Origin: Prochlorococcus sp. AG-347-K19
Lineage (GTDB): Bacteria; Cyanobacteriota; Cyanobacteriia; PCC-6307; Cyanobiaceae
Assembly (NCBI GenBank): GCA_003281335.1
Contig: QCCG01000002.1
Coordinates: forward strand, 124,001-188,000
Direction: 5' to 3'
Length of the DNA stretch: 64,000 nt
A program made the position numbers and the translations under genes. The notes under the pieces were generated by a model. The model was not told where the DNA came from. It was given only the letters and a program-made list of their open reading frames with translations, and did no database searches. Shown in pieces: positions 9,966 to 19,633 of the stretch. Within the stretch, counting starts at the first letter, position 1, and every line of letters starts with the position of its first letter.

Positions 9966-11339
9966 ATGGAATTCTCTTTATCAGAATTAAATAATGTTTT
10001 AGGGGATATTAAAAATCTGAACGAGGAGAAAAGAGATTTTTTAAATTTTAAAAATATAAGTATTGATAGTAGAACTTTATTAAAAAATGATCTTTTTATA
10101 GCTATAAAAGGTAAAAATTTTGACGGACATAGTTTCCTTCCAGATGTTTTAGATAAAGGAGTTAAATCAGTAGTTATAAAAAAAGGCATGCAGAAATTAC
10201 TTCCTGGTAATTTTCCTTATTGGGTTGTAAATGACACATTAGAGGCATTTCAAAAATTAGCATTGCTAAAAAGAAAAAAATTAAATATCCCTATTGTCGC
10301 AATAACTGGTTCAGTGGGTAAAACAACAACAAAAGAAATGATTGGTGGAGTTTTAAATAAACTTGGAAGAATTAAATTATCTCATGCAAATTTCAATAAT
10401 GAGATTGGAGTTAGTCTTACTATTATTGCTACAGAAAAAAATCATAAAGCTTTAGTTCTTGAAATGGGGATGAGAGGCCTTGGACAGATCGAGAATTTAT
10501 CTAAATATAGTGAACCCGATATTGCAGTTATTACTAACATTGGCACAGCTCATATAGGATTGTTAGGTTCAAAAAAAAATATAACTTATGCAAAGTGTGA
10601 AATTAGTAAGTTCTTAAATCCCGAAGGAGTTGTAATAATTCCAGCAAATGATCCATTCCTAGAAAAAACTTTAAAAGAATTTTGGAAAGGGAGAGTTATA
10701 AAAGTAAGATTATTAAATATAGAAAATCAAGAGGAGAGTTTGAAGAAAGATGATGATTTACGAGGATTTTATAATCCTTTGAATAAAACAATTTTAATTG
10801 AAGGAAATATTTTTGAAATTTCATTTGAGGGATTTCACAATGCTTCGAATTTCTTATTTGCATATGCAGTTGCTAAAGAGCTAGGTATTGTTTTTACAAG
10901 ATTTAATAAATTTGATTTTGCAATTTTTCCTGGAAGGAATAAAATTGTTAGATCTGTAAAAACAACAATATACGATGAATCATATAATGCTTCGCCAGAG
11001 TCAGTAAAAGCTTGTATTAAAAACCTCCTTGAAAAACCGAGGAATAAATTTTTCATATTTGGAAGTATGCAAGAATTAGGAGAACATTCTGAAAAATTTC
11101 ATAAAGAAATATTCAACTTAATAAATAATTCAGACATAGAAAAGTGTTTATTTATTTGCGATAAAAAAAATGAAAAAATTTACACTAATTATTTTAAAGG
11201 TAAGAAAAAATTTTTAGTTTTAAATAATATTAAAGATGTACCTAAAGAGATAAACAAATCTACAAAAAAAGGGGATTCTATTCTTATAAAAGGGAGCAGA
11301 TGTTGGCAACTTGAAAAAATTATTGGATTAATCAATTAG
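9966..11339 (+). CDS. murF: UDP-N-acetylmuramoyl-tripeptide--D-alanyl-D-alanine ligase
   Basis: MurF adds D-Ala-D-Ala to complete the cytoplasmic peptidoglycan pentapeptide. The N-terminal Mur-ligase domain has SIDSRTLLKNDLFIAIKG. The ATP loop is AITGSVGKTTTKE (near residue 117). The central domain has NFNNEIGVSLT and VLEMGMRGLGQI, and the C-terminal domain has YDESYNASPESV. Length (457) is normal. The stop is one base from the stop of the convergent glmU gene, leaving no room for a separate terminator. Confidence 0.93.
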   Translation: MEFSLSELNNVLGDIKNLNEEKRDFLNFKNISIDSRTLLKNDLFIAIKGKNFDGHSFLPDVLDKGVKSVVIKKGMQKLLPGNFPYWVVNDTLEAFQKLALLKRKKLNIPIVAITGSVGKTTTKEMIGGVLNKLGRIKLSHANFNNEIGVSLTIIATEKNHKALVLEMGMRGLGQIENLSKYSEPDIAVITNIGTAHIGLLGSKKNITYAKCEISKFLNPEGVVIIPANDPFLEKTLKEFWKGRVIKVRLLNIENQEESLKKDDDLRGFYNPLNKTILIEGNIFEISFEGFHNASNFLFAYAVAKELGIVFTRFNKFDFAIFPGRNKIVRSVKTTIYDESYNASPESVKACIKNLLEKPRNKFFIFGSMQELGEHSEKFHKEIFNLINNSDIEKCLFICDKKNEKIYTNYFKGKKKFLVLNNIKDVPKEINKSTKKGDSILIKGSRCWQLEKIIGLIN

Positions 11340-11340
11340 A

Positions 11341-12690
11341 TCATGATTTCTTCCTTTCCCAATTTTCTATATTTACTTGCTTAGTTCTTGAGATTGCTAA
11401 TGAATTATCTTTGGAGTCTTTTGTGATCACTGAACCAGCTCCTGTTGTAACTGATTCCCCGAGATTTATTGGCGCCACAAAAACTGTGTTTGCACCAATA
11501 CTGGAATTTTTACCAATTTTTGTTTGATGTTTTTTCTGGCCATCAAAATTTGCAGTAATAGTACCCGCTCCAATATTTGTAGATCTTCCGATAATAGAAT
11601 CACCAATATAACTTAAATGGTTTACTTTAGATTCTTCCTCTAATTGACTATTTTTGATTTCAACAAAATTACCTATTTTGCTAAAGGAAGATATTTTGGA
11701 ATTAGGTCTTATATGACTATAAGGGCCAATTTTTATATAGTCAATTATCTGAGAAGCATAAACTGCAGAGTTTGAAATTACACAATTTAATCCCACATTA
11801 GAATTTTCAATAAAGGTATTTGGTCCGATAATGCAATGACTACTTATTTTGGTATTTCCTCTAATATGTGTATTAGCCTCTATAATTACGTCCTTACCAA
11901 TTTCAGCTTCTTCACTAATTGAACAACTTGATTTATTTATAAAAGTTACACCATTCAGCATATGCTTTTCTTTAATTGAATTCTGAATACTTTCTTCGCA
12001 CTCTGATAGTTGAATTCTGTTATTAATTCCTTGAAGTTCTCCGTTATCCTCTACCTCTAAACTTAAGGAATTTTTTAGCAAAGATATTGTATCTGTTAAG
12101 TAAATCTCTTTTTGATTATTATTGCTTTGCAAGTTATTAATTATTTCTGATAAGTTACCCCAGTTAAAACAGTAAACGCCTGCATTTATTAATGGGTTTT
12201 CTCTTTCTAGATCATTACAATCTTTTTCTTCAACAATTCTCTCTATAGAGTCCCCCTTCAAAAAAACTCTGCCATATCCTTGAGGATTTGTTTTCTTTGT
12301 AGTAATTAAAGAAACATCAGCATTTTTTTTATCGTGTAAATTTAAAAGTTTTTTTAAAGTACAAGGCCTAATGAGTGGCACATCGCCATTAAGTACCAAA
12401 AGTTTTCCTTCATTTTTTTTTACTTCTCTACAAAGTATCTGGATAGCATGACCGGTTCCTGATTGAGGTTCTTGAATAACAACATGGATTTTTTTATCGT
12501 TTGGAATTGACTTTTGTACTTCTTTTGATTTGTGCCCAGTAATTACAAAAATTTGATCAGGTTTTAATTCGATACATGAATCAAGTACTCTTTGTAGAAG
12601 ACTTTTGCCAGAAATTTTATGTAAAACTTTTGGCAAAGAGCTTTTCATTCTAGTGCCCTTGCCTGCCGCTAATATTGCAACACTTAACAT
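11341..12690 (-). CDS. glmU: Bifunctional GlcNAc-1-P uridyltransferase / GlcN-1-P acetyltransferase
   Basis: GlmU makes UDP-GlcNAc. The N-terminal pyrophosphorylase domain shows [18 protein letters not shown] and VLNGDVPLI. The C-terminal half is a left-handed beta-helix with many isoleucine-rich hexapeptides ([28 protein letters not shown]). The 449-residue length is normal. Together with murF and murI in this window it supplies peptidoglycan precursors. It sits 25 bases downstream of the MnmC-like gene on the same strand. Confidence 0.95.
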   Translation of the reverse strand: MLSVAILAAGKGTRMKSSLPKVLHKISGKSLLQRVLDSCIELKPDQIFVITGHKSKEVQKSIPNDKKIHVVIQEPQSGTGHAIQILCREVKKNEGKLLVLNGDVPLIRPCTLKKLLNLHDKKNADVSLITTKKTNPQGYGRVFLKGDSIERIVEEKDCNDLERENPLINAGVYCFNWGNLSEIINNLQSNNNQKEIYLTDTISLLKNSLSLEVEDNGELQGINNRIQLSECEESIQNSIKEKHMLNGVTFINKSSCSISEEAEIGKDVIIEANTHIRGNTKISSHCIIGPNTFIENSNVGLNCVISNSAVYASQIIDYIKIGPYSHIRPNSKISSFSKIGNFVEIKNSQLEEESKVNHLSYIGDSIIGRSTNIGAGTITANFDGQKKHQTKIGKNSSIGANTVFVAPINLGESVTTGAGSVITKDSKDNSLAISRTKQVNIENWERKKS

Positions 12691-12715
12691 GTTTATTTGA
12701 AATACTTATTTAAAT

Positions 12716-13621
12716 CTAACTCTTAAAGGATAACTTCGTCATTCCCCACTTCTCTCTCCATTTATTTGTAGATAATAGATTCGAAAATAATTGTTCATCT
12801 GATCTTATCTTGATTATTTCTTCTTTACTTGAATTTAAATCTTGATCTCTATATGGAATACTAGCTTTAGTTAAGAGATGTTCTTCTTCCATTAAAGATA
12901 ACTTTTCAAAATTGGAATTAGGATTCAATTTATTCTTATCAAATTTTGATATTGCGACAGTTCCCTGACTCCAAAAAGGTCTGTTTTTAAAACTTGGCTT
13001 TATAGTAAAAATTTCTAATCCAAGATTTATTAAGGTTTTTCTTACTGCCGCTGATGAAGAATAAGTTATTAAACAACCCTGATGATTAAGATGTTCTGTG
13101 ACTTTGGATAAAAATTCAATTGTCCATACTTGTGGGCATTTTTGAGGAGAAAAACCATCTAAATAAATCAGATCGAATTTAATAGAGGAAGGAATTTTGT
13201 TGATTTTTTCTCTAGCATCACCCCACAAAATACTGCATTTAAAAAATTTATCCTCAAAATAATCTTTTCGATAAAGTGATTCAAATATTTTTTTGATTTT
13301 TGGATTCCATAATTTAAGGAAAGATTCGTTCCTAAGCGAAAATTCAAGAGGCTTTTTATCAATCTCCAATGCATACAAATTTAAATATGATTTTTGTTTA
13401 ATTAATTCATCTAATAAAGAAGCGGAATTGTATCCTAAGCCAAAACATATATCCAAAACATTAAGAGATTTGCCCTTAAATCTTTGCAAATTAGAAGTAG
13501 CTGTAAACTTTGATTTTGTTTCCTCCAATGCGCCCAATAAACTATGGAAGTTCTCTTGAAAAAAAACACTTCTTAAAGAGTAACTACCATCTTTAGTTAA
13601 AACTTCTATTAATTCAGACAA
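12716..13621 (-). CDS. MnmC-like tRNA U34 methyltransferase domain protein (DUF752)
   Basis: This 301-residue protein resembles the methyltransferase half of MnmC, which completes 5-methylaminomethyl-2-thiouridine in tRNA wobble positions. An SAM-binding motif VLDICFGLGYNSAS appears near residue 55 and an IYLDGFSPQKCPQVW box near residue 160. The oxidase (FAD) half of E. coli MnmC is absent, as is common outside proteobacteria. It lies 11 bases downstream of aroA on the same strand, so aroA, this gene and glmU may be one transcript. Confidence 0.75.
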   Translation of the reverse strand: MSELIEVLTKDGSYSLRSVFFQENFHSLLGALEETKSKFTATSNLQRFKGKSLNVLDICFGLGYNSASLLDELIKQKSYLNLYALEIDKKPLEFSLRNESFLKLWNPKIKKIFESLYRKDYFEDKFFKCSILWGDAREKINKIPSSIKFDLIYLDGFSPQKCPQVWTIEFLSKVTEHLNHQGCLITYSSSAAVRKTLINLGLEIFTIKPSFKNRPFWSQGTVAISKFDKNKLNPNSNFEKLSLMEEEHLLTKASIPYRDQDLNSSKEEIIKIRSDEQLFSNLLSTNKWREKWGMTKLSFKS

Positions 13622-13632
13622 AAACTTTTAAG

Positions 13633-14943
13633 CTACTTAGTCAGTTTAGCCAGCTCTTCCCAAAAAGTGGGATACGAGACGCTAGCAGCATCAGATCTCA
13701 TAATTTTTGAGGTACCTTTAGCAAGAAGTGAAGCAATAGCAAGACTCATTGCTACTCGATGATCTGTCTCACTATCTACCTCCGCAGAATGAAATTTTGA
13801 TTGCCCATTAATAATTAACCCATCCTCTTTTTCTGTTATTTCAGCGCCGAATTTTTGTAACTGTCGAGCCATGACTTTTAATCGATCTGTCTCCTTAACT
13901 CTTAATTCTTGCGCATCCTTAATTTCAGAAACTCCATTACAAAAACATGCAGCCACAGTAAGGATAGGAATTTCATCTATAAGTTTTGGGAGAATATCTC
14001 CTTCAATAGTGAATGATCTTAAATTATTTGAAGTCTTTACTTTAATAGATCCAATAGGTTCACCTGCTATAGTCGATTTATCTAAAATCTCAAAATTGCA
14101 CCCCATTGAATCCATTACATCCAGAATACCTATCCTAGTGGGATTTAATCCGACATTCTGAATAAAAACCTCTGAATTTGGAACAATAGATGCAGCAATC
14201 ATCCAAAAAGAAGCAGAGCTTATGTCTCCAGGAATCAAAATTCTTTGACCAATTAAGTTGCTTCCTGACTTGATAACCACATTCCTTCCTAATTCTCCTC
14301 TGATACTGATGTCTGCTCCAAATGCTTTTAGCATTCTTTCAGTATGATCTCTTGAAGATGCTGGTTCAATTACAGAAGTAGTTCCAGAAGCATTTAGGCC
14401 TGCCAATAATATTGCCGATTTCACTTGAGCACTTGCCACTGGAGTTCCAATAACACATCCCTTAAGTTTTTTCCCATCAATTGAAATTGGAGCTTTGTTT
14501 CCGCCTTCCCTTCCATAAATTTTGCCACCCATCAAAGATAACGGTTTGCCAACTCTCCTCATTGGCCTTTCGTTAAGAGAAGCGTCCCCGGTTAAGATAA
14601 AATTCTTACCTTCTTGTGCGGCTAATAATCCCATTAATAACCTCATAGTGGTTCCTGAATTTCCACAATTGAGAATTTCTTTTGGCTCTTTTAATCCATC
14701 AAGACCCAATCCTGAAATCGTAAAAGGCTCATTTTTTTTTATTTCTGGAATATTTACACCTAACTTTCTTAGACAATCAGCAGTTGAAAGTGGATCTTCA
14801 GAATGTAAGAACCCCTCAATAGTTGTCTCACCCTTAGCAATACTTCCAATTATTAGAGCTCTATGAGAAATAGATTTATCTCCAGGTACTTTTACTTTTC
14901 CTTTTAAATTAACTCCACCTTTAATTGTGCGGATATTATTCAT
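13633..14943 (-). CDS. aroA: 3-phosphoshikimate 1-carboxyvinyltransferase (EPSP synthase)
   Basis: AroA transfers enolpyruvate to shikimate-3-phosphate in the chorismate pathway. The N-terminal [14 protein letters not shown] motif, [12 protein letters not shown], the phosphate-binding RPMRRV and the C-terminal [10 protein letters not shown] motif are all present. I chose the ATG at 14943 ([10 protein letters not shown]) because family members start close to this point; an in-frame ATG at 14982 would add 13 residues. It is transcribed divergently from the ComB-like gene. Confidence 0.93.
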   Translation of the reverse strand: MNNIRTIKGGVNLKGKVKVPGDKSISHRALIIGSIAKGETTIEGFLHSEDPLSTADCLRKLGVNIPEIKKNEPFTISGLGLDGLKEPKEILNCGNSGTTMRLLMGLLAAQEGKNFILTGDASLNERPMRRVGKPLSLMGGKIYGREGGNKAPISIDGKKLKGCVIGTPVASAQVKSAILLAGLNASGTTSVIEPASSRDHTERMLKAFGADISIRGELGRNVVIKSGSNLIGQRILIPGDISSASFWMIAASIVPNSEVFIQNVGLNPTRIGILDVMDSMGCNFEILDKSTIAGEPIGSIKVKTSNNLRSFTIEGDILPKLIDEIPILTVAACFCNGVSEIKDAQELRVKETDRLKVMARQLQKFGAEITEKEDGLIINGQSKFHSAEVDSETDHRVAMSLAIASLLAKGTSKIMRSDAASVSYPTFWEELAKLTK

Positions 14944-15048
14944 TTTCAAATTAATTACTTGATAAGATTTCTGTAAAAACAAATTAGTTTTATATTATCA
15001 ATAAGTTTGTTTTTTAAAAAAAAATAATCAAATTAAGTAACTGTTTTC

Positions 15049-15054
15049 TATAAT
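15049..15054 (+). promoter_or_regulatory. Candidate -10 box for the ComB-like gene
   Basis: A perfect TATAAT lies 17 bases before the TTG start, in the AT-rich divergent gap between aroA and the ComB-like gene. No convincing -35 box is seen at the right spacing. The call rests on consensus and position only. Confidence 0.35.
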
Positions 15055-15071
15055 AAATCCAGAAAAGGGAT

Positions 15072-15806
15072 TTGATTATCAATCTTACTTATTATCACGT
15101 TGCAAAGGATGTTCCTGAAAATTGTCCAGAAATCGCAGTGGTCATTGATGTCTTAAGAGCTACAACAACAATCTCTTGGGCCCTAAAAAATGGAGCTGAT
15201 TCAATACAAGTTTTTGCAGATTTAGGTTTATTAAAAGAATCTGCAAATAAGTGGCAAGCTGAAAATAGACTAATGCTTGGAGAGAGAGGCGGAAAGAGGA
15301 TTGAGGGCTTTGATTTAGGAAATTCTCCTTTATTAGTTACAAAAAAAGTTGTTAATGGTAAAAGACTATTTATGAGCACGACTAATGGGACTAAAGCGTT
15401 GCAAAAAGTTCAAAATGCTAAGCATTTATTTGCTATGGGTCTCCCAAATAGGAAAGCAGTTGCCGAAAAAATCATTTCATTAAAAAGTGAAAATGTTTTA
15501 ATACTTGGTAGTGGTTGGGAAGGCTCTTATTCACTTGAGGATTCTTTAGCTGCGGGTGCTTTGGCCTCATACCTAAAACAGAACTGTGATTTCGAAATTA
15601 ATATTCTGAATGACGAATTACAAGCTGCTTTGGCACTTTGGGATGTCTGGAAAAATGATATTTTGAAATGTTTAAAAACAGCAACCCATGGCAAAAGATT
15701 GACAAGCCTTGGAGATTATGATGATGATTTTAAATGTTGCTCTGAACTTGATTGCTTAGATATTGTTCCAGCTCAAGTTGAAAGAGGTGTGATTCGTGCC
15801 TCATGA
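15072..15806 (+). CDS. ComB-like 2-phosphosulfolactate phosphatase family protein
   Basis: This 244-residue protein is of the ComB family, named for the archaeal coenzyme M enzyme. VVIDVLRATTTISWAL near the N-terminus, ERGGKRIEGFDLGNSP and FMSTTNGTKAL are the conserved boxes. Cyanobacteria do not make coenzyme M, so the substrate here is unknown. The start is a TTG preceded by AAAAGGGAT; no ATG fits. The nitrilase-family gene follows after 30 bases, so the two are likely co-expressed. Confidence 0.75.
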   Translation: MIINLTYYHVAKDVPENCPEIAVVIDVLRATTTISWALKNGADSIQVFADLGLLKESANKWQAENRLMLGERGGKRIEGFDLGNSPLLVTKKVVNGKRLFMSTTNGTKALQKVQNAKHLFAMGLPNRKAVAEKIISLKSENVLILGSGWEGSYSLEDSLAAGALASYLKQNCDFEINILNDELQAALALWDVWKNDILKCLKTATHGKRLTSLGDYDDDFKCCSELDCLDIVPAQVERGVIRAS

Positions 15807-15836
15807 TTTACGAATTGGTTCATTAGGAGTAAAGTC

Positions 15837-16664
15837 TTGACTGATTTTTTGGTAGCTGCATTGCAAATTACAAGTACTTCAAATGTTGAAGCAAATTTTA
15901 CTGAAGCAGAAGAACAAATTGAATTAGCTGCTAGAAGAGGTGCTGAGTTAATAGGATTGCCTGAGAATTTTGCTTTTTTAGGAGGAGATGATGAAAAACT
16001 TAAGTTATCTTCTGAATTGTCAGAGAAGTGTGCTAATTTTCTGAAAACTATGTCACAAAGATATCAAGTATTTCTTTTGGGAGGAGGTTATCCCGTCCCT
16101 GCTGGTGATGATAGTCATACTTTTAATAGGTCAGCATTATTTGGGAAAGATGGACAGATTTTGGCAAAATACGACAAGATTCATTTGTTTGATGTTGATT
16201 TGCCAGATGGAAATTTATACAAGGAGTCATCCACTATTTTATCAGGAGAAGAGTATCCACCTGTTGTAGATATCCCAGGTTTATGCAAAATAGGATTGTC
16301 GATCTGTTATGACGTAAGATTTCCTGAACTCTATAGATATTTGTCTTCCAATGGTGCTGAGCTAATTATGATTCCCGCAGCTTTTACAGCATTTACTGGA
16401 AAAGATCATTGGCAAATTCTATTACAAGCAAGAGCAATTGAGAATACAGCATATGTAGTCGCTCCAGCTCAAACTGGTATTCATTATGGAAGACGGCAAA
16501 GTCATGGCCATGCAATGGTAATTGACCCTTGGGGTACAGTTTTATCTGATGCTGGAAAAACTCAGGGAGCTGCAATAGCACCTGCTGATAAAGAAAGAGT
16601 AAAGAAAATTAGGGAGCAGATGCCAAGCCTTAAACATAGAAAAAACAAATTGTTTTCAAACTAA
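15837..16664 (+). CDS. Nitrilase-superfamily amidohydrolase (Nit1/omega-amidase-like)
   Basis: This is a carbon-nitrogen hydrolase of 275 residues with the complete catalytic triad: Glu43 (LPENFAF), Lys114 (YDKIHLFDV) and Cys157 (LSICYDVRFPELY). The Nit branch repairs deaminated glutathione or acts as omega-amidase in other organisms; which applies here is not determined by sequence. The start is a TTG with a TAGGAGT ribosome-binding site 6 bases upstream. The last base of its stop codon is the first base of the amidase ATG, so the two are coupled. Confidence 0.85.
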   Translation: MTDFLVAALQITSTSNVEANFTEAEEQIELAARRGAELIGLPENFAFLGGDDEKLKLSSELSEKCANFLKTMSQRYQVFLLGGGYPVPAGDDSHTFNRSALFGKDGQILAKYDKIHLFDVDLPDGNLYKESSTILSGEEYPPVVDIPGLCKIGLSICYDVRFPELYRYLSSNGAELIMIPAAFTAFTGKDHWQILLQARAIENTAYVVAPAQTGIHYGRRQSHGHAMVIDPWGTVLSDAGKTQGAAIAPADKERVKKIREQMPSLKHRKNKLFSN

Positions 16665-17749
16665 TGATAAAGTTTTTAGATAATAAACTTTTTCTTTATT
16701 TATACTTTTTTTTATTTTTAAATTCTTCAATCCTTCCAGTTAATTCTTCAAGTGCTCTTGCGGCATGGGCTATAAATACTAGGGGGGTTTTAGAATTAAG
16801 AACTAAATCAAATACAAATTTAAAAGCTTTTTTTCAGAAGGCTAACCAAATATCGGGAGATAGATTCTGGGTAGATTTCCCGGGAGAATTAAAAAATCCC
16901 AGAACAATAAAAGGTAATGGTCAAATAAAAGAAATTAGATTAGGTAAACCAGATAAGGGTAAAACAAGACTAGTAATTGAATTTAAGGAAGAGACTTATT
17001 TGAACCCTTTGACTTGGCAAATGGTTGGCTTAGATCAAAATAGATGGAAAATTAAACTATTTAATCCAAAATATTCATTTAAAAAGATTGGTGAGGGATT
17101 AGTTGAAAAGAAAAGAGGAAATATCAAAGCAAATCAAGAACTAATTCGTAAAAGGAAAAACAATTATAGTTACCTGAAACTACCAGAGGTAATACGAAAC
17201 AAATTTGAGGTTGTAATCGATCCAGGGCATGGAGGACCTGACCCAGGAGCAATAGGTATTGGGGGTGTTAGAGAAACAGATGTTGTTCTAGAGGTTTCAA
17301 AAATAGTTAAAAATTTACTTTCAGAGAAAGGTGTCAAAGTAAGGTTGACTAGAACAAATGACGTTGATTTGGATTTACCTCCAAGAGTTTCCATTGCTAA
17401 TAATACTGATGCAGATATCTTTGTAAGTATTCATGCAAACGCCTCAAGAGGTAAAAGAAGAGACATAAATGGATTGGAAACCTTTTATTACAGAGGGTGG
17501 AGAGGTAGATTACTAGCGAAAAGAATTCAAAAACAAATATTAATAGTTTCCCCTGGGAGTCCTGATCGAGGAGTTAAACAAGGTCGATTTTATGTAATTA
17601 AAAATACTAGGATGCCCGCAGTCCTTGTAGAAATTGGATTTTTAACGGGAAGATTAGATGCAAGAAGATTAGAAAAAATAACTCATCGAAAAAGATTAGC
17701 CTATGCAATTGCAAAAGGCATCCTTCAATATCTAGATAAAGTAGGGTGA
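16664..17749 (+). CDS. N-acetylmuramoyl-L-alanine amidase (AmiC type) with AMIN-like N-terminus
   Basis: This is an exported peptidoglycan amidase. A hydrophobic signal segment (residues about 5-30) is followed by an AMIN-like beta domain (about 35-130) and an Amidase_3 domain (about 180-358). Zinc and catalytic residues appear in DPGHGG, GVRETDV, FVSIHANAS and AVLVEIGFLTG. It trims septal or lateral murein and fits the cell-wall theme of the neighbours. The murI start overlaps its last codons (GTGA overlap). Confidence 0.88.
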   Translation: MIKFLDNKLFLYLYFFLFLNSSILPVNSSSALAAWAINTRGVLELRTKSNTNLKAFFQKANQISGDRFWVDFPGELKNPRTIKGNGQIKEIRLGKPDKGKTRLVIEFKEETYLNPLTWQMVGLDQNRWKIKLFNPKYSFKKIGEGLVEKKRGNIKANQELIRKRKNNYSYLKLPEVIRNKFEVVIDPGHGGPDPGAIGIGGVRETDVVLEVSKIVKNLLSEKGVKVRLTRTNDVDLDLPPRVSIANNTDADIFVSIHANASRGKRRDINGLETFYYRGWRGRLLAKRIQKQILIVSPGSPDRGVKQGRFYVIKNTRMPAVLVEIGFLTGRLDARRLEKITHRKRLAYAIAKGILQYLDKVG

Positions 17750-18540
17750 AACTTAAAATAGGTATATTTGATAGCGGAATAGGCGGTTTTACTATCCTTA
17801 ATTCTTTACTAAAAACACGTAAAGATGTAGAGGTTTTTTATTTGGCGGATACAAAAAGAATACCTTTTGGGAACAAAAATTCTAAAGAGATAAGATTAAT
17901 TGCAAAGGAGATTTGTACTTTTTTTGTTGATAAGAATTTGGATGCACTTTTAGTTGCTTGTAACACTACAAATGCTTGTGCGCTTGATATTCTAAAAGAT
18001 AACCTTAAGGTCCCTTGTTTTGACCTTATAAACTCAGTATCGGAAATAGTTGATAAACAAATTATTGGTGTCCTGGCAACACAAACAACTGTTCGATCAT
18101 CGTATTACAAGAAAGCTATAAATGCTAAAAAAGAGAATACGATAATATTTCAGCAAGAATGTCCAAAATTTGTATCAGAAATTGAAAAAGAAAAATTAAA
18201 TCTTGATAAGTTAAATAGTCTTTCAGACTTATACTTAAGAAAACTAATGAACAAAAATATTGAAGAATTAATACTTGGATGCAGTCACTATCCTTTGATT
18301 TATGACTTTTTAAGAAAAAAATTAGATTCAAATATAAAAATTATTGATCCATCGGTAGCATTAATAAAAAAATTTAATGAATCTTTTGCCATTCCAGAAA
18401 CTGACCGCTATGAAAGTATTTATTTCGAAAATGTAAAATTTTTTGTTACTTCAGAAAGAGATGAGTTTTCCAATAAAGTAAAATTTTGGCTTGGAATTAA
18501 TAAAGAAATTAGGTTGGTTAACCTCCGAAGTAATGTTTGA
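17746..18540 (+). CDS. murI: Glutamate racemase
   Basis: MurI makes D-glutamate for peptidoglycan. The catalytic acid is in IFDSGIGGFT. The two catalytic cysteines lie in LLVACNTTNA (near residue 75) and LGCSHYPLI (near residue 183). Length (264) is normal. The GTG start overlaps the amidase stop by four bases, which indicates translational coupling. The solanesyl-PP synthase gene follows after 27 bases. Confidence 0.92.
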   Translation: MKLKIGIFDSGIGGFTILNSLLKTRKDVEVFYLADTKRIPFGNKNSKEIRLIAKEICTFFVDKNLDALLVACNTTNACALDILKDNLKVPCFDLINSVSEIVDKQIIGVLATQTTVRSSYYKKAINAKKENTIIFQQECPKFVSEIEKEKLNLDKLNSLSDLYLRKLMNKNIEELILGCSHYPLIYDFLRKKLDSNIKIIDPSVALIKKFNESFAIPETDRYESIYFENVKFFVTSERDEFSNKVKFWLGINKEIRLVNLRSNV

Positions 18541-18567
18541 TTCCTTAAGATATAGAAGAGGTCAATC

Positions 18568-19539
18568 ATGAATACAGTAACAGAGCTACTACAACCAGTT
18601 GAAAATGATCTTGATGATCTTATTCTAGAACTGAAAAATCTAATAGGAGCTGGTCACCCAATTCTTCAAGCCGCAGCAGAACATCTTTTTAGTGCTGGTG
18701 GGAAAAGGTTGAGACCTGGTATAGTTTTATTGATTTCAAAAGCTATATCTCCTGAATTTTGCTTGACAACCAAACATAAAAGGCTTGCTGAAATAACTGA
18801 GATGATTCATACAGCCTCATTAGTCCATGATGATGTTGTTGATGAGGCGTCTACAAGAAGAGGAGTTGATACAGTTCATAGTAGATTTAATACTAGAGTA
18901 GCCGTTTTGGCGGGTGACTTTTTATTCGCTCAAGCAAGTTGGCACCTAGCAAATCTTGATAACGTAAATGTAGTTAAATTACTTAGTAGAGTAATAATGG
19001 ATTTAGCAGAGGGTGAAATTAAACAAAATTTAAATAGATTTGATTCGGCTCAATCTTTTTCCAAATACATCAATAAAAGCTATTGTAAAACAGCATCATT
19101 AATAGCTAATAGTTGTAAAGCAGCTGGAGTTTTGAGTGGGATTAATGACGAAAACTTAACCTCTTTGTACGATTTTGGCAAAAATATTGGTTTGGCATTC
19201 CAAGTTGTAGATGACATTCTTGACTTTACTGGAAACGATAAACAACTTGGAAAACCTGCTGTAAGTGATCTTGCTAGTGGTTATCTTACAGCCCCAGTTT
19301 TATATGCCTTAGAAGAAAATAAACAATTGTCAGTTCTTATAAACAGAGAACTTGCTGAAAAAGATGATTTAGATGATGCTCTTAATATCATCATGAACTC
19401 TAAAGCTATTAAAAGTTCAAGGAAACTAGCTGAGGATTTTGCAATGCTCTCTAAAGAAGCTGTAGTCTGGCTTCCTGATTCAGAATATAAAAGAGCTTTA
19501 ATGGCTCTTCCAGAATTTGTTCTAAGTCGTATTTATTAG
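18568..19539 (+). CDS. sds: Solanesyl diphosphate synthase (long-chain trans-prenyl transferase)
   Basis: This 323-residue trans-prenyl transferase should make the C45 side chain of plastoquinone. Both aspartate motifs are present: DDVVDEASTRRG (first, near residue 93) and DDILDFTG (second, near residue 218). GGKRLRPGIVLL and the KTASLI helix also match the family. Chain length cannot be read with certainty, but cyanobacterial genomes carry this type for plastoquinone-9. An AAGAGG site precedes the ATG. Confidence 0.88.
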   Translation: MNTVTELLQPVENDLDDLILELKNLIGAGHPILQAAAEHLFSAGGKRLRPGIVLLISKAISPEFCLTTKHKRLAEITEMIHTASLVHDDVVDEASTRRGVDTVHSRFNTRVAVLAGDFLFAQASWHLANLDNVNVVKLLSRVIMDLAEGEIKQNLNRFDSAQSFSKYINKSYCKTASLIANSCKAAGVLSGINDENLTSLYDFGKNIGLAFQVVDDILDFTGNDKQLGKPAVSDLASGYLTAPVLYALEENKQLSVLINRELAEKDDLDDALNIIMNSKAIKSSRKLAEDFAMLSKEAVVWLPDSEYKRALMALPEFVLSRIY

Positions 19540-19633
19540 ATTTATTAAAAATAAATCTTTGAGCTAAATTAATATTAAAATTTTTGAAAACCCTAATTTT
19601 TTCGACTAAATTTATTAAGCATAGATTTATTTA